Positions 6,452-10,559 of a DNA stretch of 10,559 nt are shown here, piece after piece. Every line of letters starts with the position of its first letter. The stretch's first letter is position 1. The stretch comes from Candidatus Methanosuratincola sp. (lineage in GTDB: Archaea; Thermoproteota; Methanomethylicia; Methanomethylicales; Methanomethylicaceae). Position numbers and translations under genes: made by a program. The notes below the pieces were generated by a model. The model did not search any database and was not told where the DNA came from. It saw nothing but the letters and a program-made list of their open reading frames with translations. The stretch is taken from contig JARYLH010000046.1 in the NCBI GenBank assembly GCA_029907755.1, positions 1 through 10,559 on the forward strand, given 5' to 3'.

Positions 6452-7228
6452 GTGATCGATTTGCCACTCCCCATACTCGCTACGGAGGGCGTCAGAAAGA
6501 CTTTTGGGGGACTGTGCGCGCTCAGCGGCGTCGACATCGAAGTGAGGCCAGGGACGATGACGATGCTCATCGGCCCGAACGGGAGCGGGAAGACGACCCT
6601 GCTCAACGTGATATCGGGGTTCTACAGGCCGGACGGGGGTAAAGTCCTATTCGAGGACAAGGAGATAACAGGGATGCGCCCGGAGAGGATCTCGAAGATG
6701 GGGCTCGTGAGGACGTTCCAGGTCCCCTCCCCCTTCCAGAAGCTCTCGGTGCTCGAGAACCTCCTCATTGCAGGGGACGGAAACCCGGGAGAGTCCTTCA
6801 TGCTCGCGCCGCTCAGGAACGCATGGATGAAGAAGGAGAAGGAGATCTACGAGAGGGCGCTGAAGAACCTCGAGCTCCTGAGCCTGACGCACCTCTGGGA
6901 TAAGCCCGCGGGCACGCTCAGCGGGGGTCAGCTCAAGCTGCTCGAGGTGGGCAGGGCACTGATGACGGGGGCGAGGGTGATAATGATGGACGAGCCCGCG
7001 TCCGGGCTGAACCCGACCCTGGCGCACAAGGTGTTCGAGCACCTAGACAGGGTGAAGAAGGAGGCTGGGCTGACGTTCCTGATCATAGAGCACAGGCTGG
7101 ACATCGCCCTGCAGTATGTCGACTACGTGTTCGCGATGGCCAGCGGGCAGGTCATCGCCCACGGGAAGGGGGACGAGGTGATGGCGGATCCGAAGGTGAT
7201 TGAGGGGTACCTCGGGAGTGCTGAGTGA
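6452..7228 (+). CDS. livG: Branched-chain amino acid ABC transporter ATP-binding protein LivG
   Basis: Cytoplasmic ATPase of the LIV importer, 258 residues, the usual LivG length. It shows Walker A GPNGSGKTT (41-49), Q-loop Q90 in VRTFQ, the signature LSGGQ (156-160), Walker B VIMMDE (176-181) with its catalytic Glu, and H-loop H214 in IIEHRLD. The long stretch between Q-loop and signature (about 105-150, containing MKKEKEIYERAL) and the C-terminal VIAHGKGDEVMADPKVIEGYLG are LivG hallmarks. The start is GTG 6452 with little Shine-Dalgarno; TTG 6461 is an alternative. The gene lies after the livK terminator, has its own weak TATA, and is followed by livF after 3 nt, so the two ATPases are made together and work on the LivH/LivM pair encoded on the opposite strand. 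Confidence 0.95.
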   Translation: MIDLPLPILATEGVRKTFGGLCALSGVDIEVRPGTMTMLIGPNGSGKTTLLNVISGFYRPDGGKVLFEDKEITGMRPERISKMGLVRTFQVPSPFQKLSVLENLLIAGDGNPGESFMLAPLRNAWMKKEKEIYERALKNLELLSLTHLWDKPAGTLSGGQLKLLEVGRALMTGARVIMMDEPASGLNPTLAHKVFEHLDRVKKEAGLTFLIIEHRLDIALQYVDYVFAMASGQVIAHGKGDEVMADPKVIEGYLGSAE

Positions 7229-7231
7229 CCG

Positions 7232-7960
7232 ATGATAGAGCTCCGGGGGGTCGACGCGGGGTACGGCAAGTTCCACGTCCTGTTCGATATCAATGTGCAC
7301 TTCGAGAAGGAGAAGCTGACGGTCGTGGTCGGTCCGAACGGCTCGGGGAAGAGCACGGTGCTGAAGACCATCTTCGGGCTGACGAGCGTCTACTCGGGGA
7401 AGGTCGTCTTCAAGGGGGAGGAGATAACCGGCATGCCCCCCCATGCGGTCGCAAAGAGGGGCATAGCGTACGTCCCGCAGGTCGGCAACATCTTCGGCAA
7501 CCTCACGGTGAAGGAGAACCTCATAATGGCGGGGTACACGCTCCCGAAGGAGAGGGTCGAGGCGGGCATCAGGGAGGTGACCGAGTTCTACCCCTTCCTC
7601 AGGGACTTCTTCAACAGGAAGGCTGGGACGATGAGCGGAGGGGAGAGGCAGATGCTGGCGATGGCGATGGCGCTCATGAGGAAGCCCGAGGTGATGCTCT
7701 TCGACGAGCCGACGGCGAACCTGTCCCCCAAGATGTCCACCGACGTCCTGAACGAGATCAAGAAGCTGAGGGACGAGCTCGGGATAACGGTGATCCTCGT
7801 GGAGCAGAACGCGGTCAAGGCCCTCAAGTGCGGCGACAGGGCGGTACTCCTGGTGGGGGGGAAGGTCAATTTCGACGGGACACCAGACGAGCTGCTGAGC
7901 TCGCCGGAGATCGGGTCGCTATACCTCGGGATCAAGAAGCCTGAGGCGGCCGGGAGCTGA
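7232..7960 (+). CDS. livF: Branched-chain amino acid ABC transporter ATP-binding protein LivF
   Basis: Second ATPase of the LIV importer, 242 residues, typical for LivF. It has Walker A GPNGSGKST (34-42), Q-loop Q83 in YVPQVGNIF, the signature MSGGE (134-138) followed by RQMLAMAMALM, and Walker B VMLFDE (154-159) with the D-loop ANLSP. The switch position reads LVEQN, with Gln192 where most ABC ATPases have His; this EQN form is normal for LivF and is not a defect. The C-terminal DGTPDELLSSPEIGSLYLG is also a family ending. The ATG at 7232 lies 3 nt after the livG stop, with GAGTGA close upstream, so coupling to livG translation is likely. Confidence 0.95.
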   Translation: MIELRGVDAGYGKFHVLFDINVHFEKEKLTVVVGPNGSGKSTVLKTIFGLTSVYSGKVVFKGEEITGMPPHAVAKRGIAYVPQVGNIFGNLTVKENLIMAGYTLPKERVEAGIREVTEFYPFLRDFFNRKAGTMSGGERQMLAMAMALMRKPEVMLFDEPTANLSPKMSTDVLNEIKKLRDELGITVILVEQNAVKALKCGDRAVLLVGGKVNFDGTPDELLSSPEIGSLYLGIKKPEAAGS

Positions 7961-8002
7961 TCCTGAGCCTGTACCAGGAGGAGGGAAAGGATTCCCCGGT
8001 TC

Positions 8003-8929
8003 TTGGCGGGCAAGGGGTGGCTCGGCGGCAGCCTGGTGCTGGCGTCGGCGGTTGCGTTCGGATTCCTGCCCATCTTCGCCAGGCTCGCCTACTCGGGAGG
8101 GGCTGGCACATGGGGGCTGCTATTCGTCAGGTTCTCGACCGCCTTCGTGCTCCTCGGGGCGATCCTCGCGGCGAGGGGAGGGCTGAGGGTGCCCAGCAGG
8201 GGGAGGCTGGCTACGCTGATCCTCCTCGGGGCGGCGGGGTACTTCCTCCAGTCATCGCTCTACTTCACCGCGCTCCTGTACGCCCCTGTCTCGGTCGTCG
8301 CGCTGATCCTCTACACTTACCCGGTCTTCGTCACGGCAGCCTCATTTTCGCTCGGACTAGAGAAGCCCTCCGCCCGCCTGCTGGCCACGCTGGCGGCGGC
8401 GATGTTGGGAATAGTGCTTGTGGCTGACCCGGTCATGGAGGGGTCGGCGACAGGGATCCTTCTAGCGCTCGGCGCTTCCATGGTCTACACATCCTACATA
8501 ATCATCAGCAGCAGGGTGCTGAGGGACGTGAGCGGTGAGCTCTCCACGTTCTACGTCGTCGGCGGGGCGTCGGTCAGCTTCTTGGTCGCCGGATCGATCA
8601 CCGGAGGGCTCTCGCTCGGGTGGGGGCAGGACGCCTGGGTCTGGGCAATACTGATTGCGGTCATACCCACGGTCTTAGCGCTGACCTTCTTCTTCAAAGG
8701 GCTCGCGATCGTCGGGCCGACCCGCGCCTCGATCCTGAGCACCGCAGAGATCGTGACCTCGGTGGCGGCGGCCTCGGCGATATTCGGGGAGGTCCTCACG
8801 CCGCTGCAGGCATTGGGAGGGGCGATAATCATAGCGGCGTCGCTGCTGGCGGCGATCCAGGGCAAAAAGCAGACGGAAAGGATTCGCTCGACTGACAGAG
8901 AGAGACCTTCCCGAAATCGCAATGGATGA
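8003..8929 (+). CDS. DMT-superfamily EamA-type transporter
   Basis: Ten-helix membrane protein, 308 residues as written, made of two EamA repeats (about 8-142 and 150-286). The first repeat has LASAVAFGFLPIFARLAY and the conserved YTYPVFVTAAS (104-114); the second has the matching STAEIVTSVAAASAIFGE (246-263) and LTPLQALGGAIIIAASLLA. Family members export amino acids or other metabolites, or take up compounds; the substrate cannot be read from the sequence. The C-terminal 22 residues are basic and hydrophilic (cytoplasmic). It follows livF by 42 nt with no terminator, so it is probably in the same transcript, which suggests overflow export of amino acids taken up by LIV. The start is uncertain: TTG 8003 lacks a nearby Shine-Dalgarno, whereas AGGAGGAGGG (7976-7985) sits 5 nt before an in-frame ATT at 7991. 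Confidence 0.85.
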   Translation: MAGKGWLGGSLVLASAVAFGFLPIFARLAYSGGAGTWGLLFVRFSTAFVLLGAILAARGGLRVPSRGRLATLILLGAAGYFLQSSLYFTALLYAPVSVVALILYTYPVFVTAASFSLGLEKPSARLLATLAAAMLGIVLVADPVMEGSATGILLALGASMVYTSYIIISSRVLRDVSGELSTFYVVGGASVSFLVAGSITGGLSLGWGQDAWVWAILIAVIPTVLALTFFFKGLAIVGPTRASILSTAEIVTSVAAASAIFGEVLTPLQALGGAIIIAASLLAAIQGKKQTERIRSTDRERPSRNRNG

Positions 8930-9012
8930 TACCGAATATTGATGCTTTCTGCACGATGCCGATGGGGGAATGCGCGGTAGACTATGACCCGGTCAAATTT
9001 AGCTTGAGACAA

Positions 9013-9027
9013 GCCAAGATTTATTAT
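9013..9027 (+). promoter_or_regulatory. BRE/TATA promoter of the IorA-like gene, leaderless geometry
   Basis: A BRE-like GCCAAGA (9013-9019) runs into TTTATTAT (9020-9027). The box centre (about 9024) is some 26 nt before the ATG at 9049, so the mRNA should begin at or next to that codon. This argues against the upstream in-frame ATG at 8926, whose first 41 codons would read straight through the promoter. Confidence 0.6.
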
Positions 9028-9048
9028 TTTACTGGGCGAGTATTAGGT

Positions 9049-9834
9049 ATGGTCTTGAAAGACGTCGTCTCTCCGGACAAGGGAAAGGCTTTCATGCTCT
9101 GCAACGAGGCGATAGCGAGGGGGGCTATCGAGGCTGACGTCAAGGTGGTAGCGTTTTACCCTGGCGCTCCGACATCCGAGATCCTGGACACGTTCTCGGA
9201 GGCGCTCGGGAGCTTCGACTACCAGATGCAGATCGCGACCAACGAGAAGGTAGCGTTGGAGATATGCGCAGGGGCATCGTTCGCGGGGTTCAGGAGCCTC
9301 ACGGCCATGAAGAGCGTCGGAATGAACGTCGCCTCCGACACGCTCTTTGTCCTGGGGTACACCGGGGTCGGGGGAGGCATGGTGATAGTGATGGCAGACG
9401 ATCCCCACGCCCACTCCTCCCAGTCCGAGCAGGACGGGAGGTTCTTTGCACCAAACGCCTACATCCCGATGCTAGAGCCCTCCACCGCCCAAGAGTCGAA
9501 GGACATGGTGAAGGAGGCATTCGCAATCTCTGAGAGGCACAGGGTCCCCGTGATAGTGAGGACGGTCACCAGGGTCAGGAGGTGGACCGGGAAAGTCGCT
9601 GTGATCGACGCGCTCGCAATAGCTAAGGAGTGCGGGAACCCCAACGTGGAGAACGCGGTCTTCCTGGGGTGCCTCTCCGCGCTGAGGGACCTCCCGCTGG
9701 ACCCGGAGAAGGTCAAGGAGGCGATAGCGGAGGTTGTCCCAAGGGGGACAGTCGAGCAGAACCTGAAGGCGTTCGAGAGCGGGATAAGGAAGGCTTCCGA
9801 GGCCCTCTGCGGATACGGGATCTGCAGGGCATAG
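9049..9834 (+). CDS. IorA-type PYR domain joined to a gamma/IorB-like C-terminal segment (truncated 2-oxoacid:ferredoxin oxidoreductase chimera)
   Basis: 261 residues from the ATG at 9049. Residues 15-178 match the pyrimidine-binding domain of indolepyruvate:ferredoxin oxidoreductase alpha (IorA): LCNEAIARGAIEADVKVVAFYPG, PTSEI, NEKVALEICAGASFAGFRSL (with the thiamine-contacting Glu region at 66-71), MKSVGMNVASD, VIVMADDPHAHSSQSEQDGR and VPVIVRTVTRV. In IorA about 400 more residues follow, carrying the thiamine-diphosphate PP domain and a 2[4Fe-4S] ferredoxin. Here residues 182-252 instead resemble the end of the gamma/IorB subunit: DALAIAKECGNPNVENAVFLG, then ALRDLPLDPEKVKEAIAEVV and VEQNLKAFESG. 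There is no PP domain and no CxxCxxC cluster, so the protein cannot be a complete oxidoreductase. It may be a remnant of an in-frame iorA-iorB deletion, a regulatory or scaffold subunit, or a partner of separately encoded subunits. It overlaps no neighbour and has its own promoter. The IorA match is firm; the gamma-tail match is from remembered consensus. Confidence 0.75.
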   Translation: MVLKDVVSPDKGKAFMLCNEAIARGAIEADVKVVAFYPGAPTSEILDTFSEALGSFDYQMQIATNEKVALEICAGASFAGFRSLTAMKSVGMNVASDTLFVLGYTGVGGGMVIVMADDPHAHSSQSEQDGRFFAPNAYIPMLEPSTAQESKDMVKEAFAISERHRVPVIVRTVTRVRRWTGKVAVIDALAIAKECGNPNVENAVFLGCLSALRDLPLDPEKVKEAIAEVVPRGTVEQNLKAFESGIRKASEALCGYGICRA

Positions 9835-9897
9835 CCGTCCATGATCACATGATTGTGGCTTTCGTCTGGCTGAACGGAAAAAGAAAGGAGCGATTGC

Positions 9898-9904
9898 AAA
9901 AAAA
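9898..9904 (-). terminator. T-run terminator of the VOC gene (minus strand)
   Basis: Seven A residues on the plus strand give U7 in the minus-strand transcript, 21 nt beyond the VOC stop codon. This fits an archaeal T-run terminator. The gap to the convergent IorA-like gene also holds a purine-rich stretch (9877-9889) without other recognisable signals. Confidence 0.5.
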
Positions 9905-9925
9905 GGGTCTGGCGCTATGCCATGC

Positions 9926-10345
9926 TCAGCCCGCCTTGGGTTCGATCGCGTAGACCTCGATCACGTAGTGGTCAGGGTCCTCGAAGGACGCGGCGTAGTA
10001 GCCCTCGACGAACTCCGGGTGTGCCTCGGGAGGGAAGAGCGGCCTGAAGCCGTTCCTCTCCATCTCGGACGACACACGGTCCACAGCCCCGCGGCTTTCG
10101 ACGAGAAACGCGACGTGCTCAGAGACGACCTCCTCGTCCCCGGACGGCGGCAGCCGCGAGACCCTGCGCGGGGCGGACCTGGCGATCCAGACCTGCGTCG
10201 AGCCGTCCGAGTACCCCGCGTGCTCCCCGGACTCCCCGATCAGCCTGAATCCGAGGGACCCGAGGAGCGCGTCATAGAACCTCCTGGAGGCTGCCACGTC
10301 GGAGACCTCTATCCCCAGATGCCCTATCCTTGCGGTAATTGCCAT
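9926..10345 (-). CDS. VOC-superfamily (glyoxalase/bleomycin-resistance fold) protein
   Basis: Single-module-length cytosolic protein of 139 residues with two beta-alpha-beta-beta-beta halves. The first half opens with IGHLGIEVSDVAASRRFYDALLGSLGFRL (7-35) and the second with SEHVAFLVESRGAVDRV (76-91). GYYAASFEDPDHYVIEVY (115-132) ends the fold. Likely metal ligands by position are H9, H77 and E130; the fourth would come from the STQVWIA strand near Q51. Relatives include lactoylglutathione lyase-like, methylmalonyl-CoA epimerase-like, ring-cleavage dioxygenase and antibiotic-binding proteins, and the reaction cannot be chosen here. The start at 10345 is preferred over the ATG at 10432, because the extra 29 residues are low-complexity and unlike the family, whose members begin just before the first His. 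Upstream on the minus strand a weak TATA-like CCTTAAGA lies near 10380-10372. Confidence 0.83.
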   Translation of the reverse strand: MAITARIGHLGIEVSDVAASRRFYDALLGSLGFRLIGESGEHAGYSDGSTQVWIARSAPRRVSRLPPSGDEEVVSEHVAFLVESRGAVDRVSSEMERNGFRPLFPPEAHPEFVEGYYAASFEDPDHYVIEVYAIEPKAG

Positions 10346-10496
10346 CACCGTGATATAATGTGCGGGGCGGCTCTTAAGGTTAGGCGGAGGCATTCCCGTC
10401 CGAGGAGTCGGAAGGAAGGCGCAGTCAATCACTCAGGCAATAAATCAGGCGAAAGGAGGAAAAGCAGGCCGCGGCATAATCTACCCGGTGGTTTTG

Positions 10497-10559
10497 ATGC
10501 CGGGGGATCCGCATGAGGTGATGAGGAAGGTCGACCAGAAGCTGCTGGAGGAGGTCGAG
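10497..10559 (+). CDS. Start of an unidentified gene (3' partial)
   Basis: An ATG at 10497 is preceded by GGTGGT (10487-10492), a good archaeal ribosome-binding site with 4 nt spacing, and by an AT-rich GCAATAAATC (10437-10446) that could be a TATA box. The 21 codons read MPGDPHEVMRKVDQKLLEEV plus Glu and stay open to the window edge. The composition suggests a charged amphipathic helix. Too little is visible to name a family. It diverges from the VOC gene across about 150 bases in which no other gene was found. Confidence 0.5.
   Translation, partial: MPGDPHEVMRKVDQKLLEEVE

Noticed and set aside
7861..7872. LivF Gln in place of the H-loop His as a disabled ATPase
   Set aside because: The EQN switch is the normal form in LivF; Walker A, signature and Walker B glutamate are all intact.
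8926..9048. ATG at 8926 (overlapping the EamA stop) as the start of the IorA-like gene
   Set aside because: The extra 41 codons read through a BRE/TATA promoter and do not resemble any IorA N-terminus; ATG 9049 lies at the right distance from the TATA box.
9936..9946. GGGTTCGATC resembling a tRNA T-loop
   Set aside because: It lies inside the VOC coding sequence and no acceptor stem, D-arm or anticodon arm can be built around it.
10346..10432. N-terminal 29-residue extension of the VOC protein
   Set aside because: Unlike the family, rich in Pro/Thr/Arg, and covers the AT-containing upstream region; the fold starts at the ATG at 10345.
9917..10516. 199-residue plus-strand frame opposite the VOC gene
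   Set aside because: Antisense shadow of a recognisable protein, rich in Arg/Gly/Pro and without motifs.
1..10559. CRISPR arrays, insertion sequences, integrase sites, defence or toxin-antitoxin systems
   Set aside because: No spaced direct repeats, terminal inverted repeats, transposase motifs or defence domains were seen; the genes are housekeeping-type metabolism and transport.

Overview
The window looks like chromosome from a GC-rich archaeon, probably of the Thermoproteota (TACK) group. The grounds are TATA-type promoters with a BRE-like purine run placed about 26 nt before start codons, several starts that look leaderless, T-run terminators without strong hairpins, heavy use of AGG for Arg and ATA for Ile, and a pilin-like (class III) N-terminus on the solute-binding protein. 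The lineage is inferred; no rRNA or other marker gene is present.

Layout, left to right. (1) 1-917, plus: the 3' part of an ornithine cyclodeaminase / alanine dehydrogenase family gene that enters from the left edge. (2) 987-2450, minus: a 14-helix MOP-superfamily lipid-glycan flippase. (3) 2617-2772, plus: a 51-residue zinc-ribbon protein with its own TATA box. (4) 2862-4980, minus: the two permease genes of a branched-chain amino acid (HAAT/LIV) ABC transporter, livH then livM. (5) 4981-5072: an AT-rich divergent promoter with an 8+8 bp inverted repeat. (6) 5073-6365, plus: the solute-binding protein livK, closed by a T-run. (7) 6452-7960, plus: the ATPase genes livG and livF, followed closely by a DMT/EamA exporter at 8003-8929. 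(8) 9049-9834, plus, from its own leaderless-type promoter: a short protein with the pyrimidine-binding half of IorA (indolepyruvate:ferredoxin oxidoreductase alpha subunit) joined to what looks like the tail of the gamma/IorB subunit. (9) 9926-10345, minus: a VOC (glyoxalase-fold) protein with a T-run terminator. (10) 10497-10559, plus: the start of a gene leaving the right edge.

The genes fit an amino-acid economy: uptake of branched-chain or related amino acids or amides (LivKHMGF), possible export of excess amino acids or metabolites (EamA), deamination or cyclodeamination of amino acids (OCD/AlaDH), and ferredoxin-linked oxidation of aryl 2-oxoacids, of which only an incomplete component remains here. 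The complete transporter is split into three transcription units around one AT-rich regulatory hub.

No CRISPR array, insertion sequence, tRNA or rRNA was seen. The most unusual object is the PYR-gamma-tail chimera at 9049-9834. It lacks the thiamine-diphosphate (PP) domain, the ferredoxin domain and the front of the gamma domain, yet keeps an open frame and a clean promoter.
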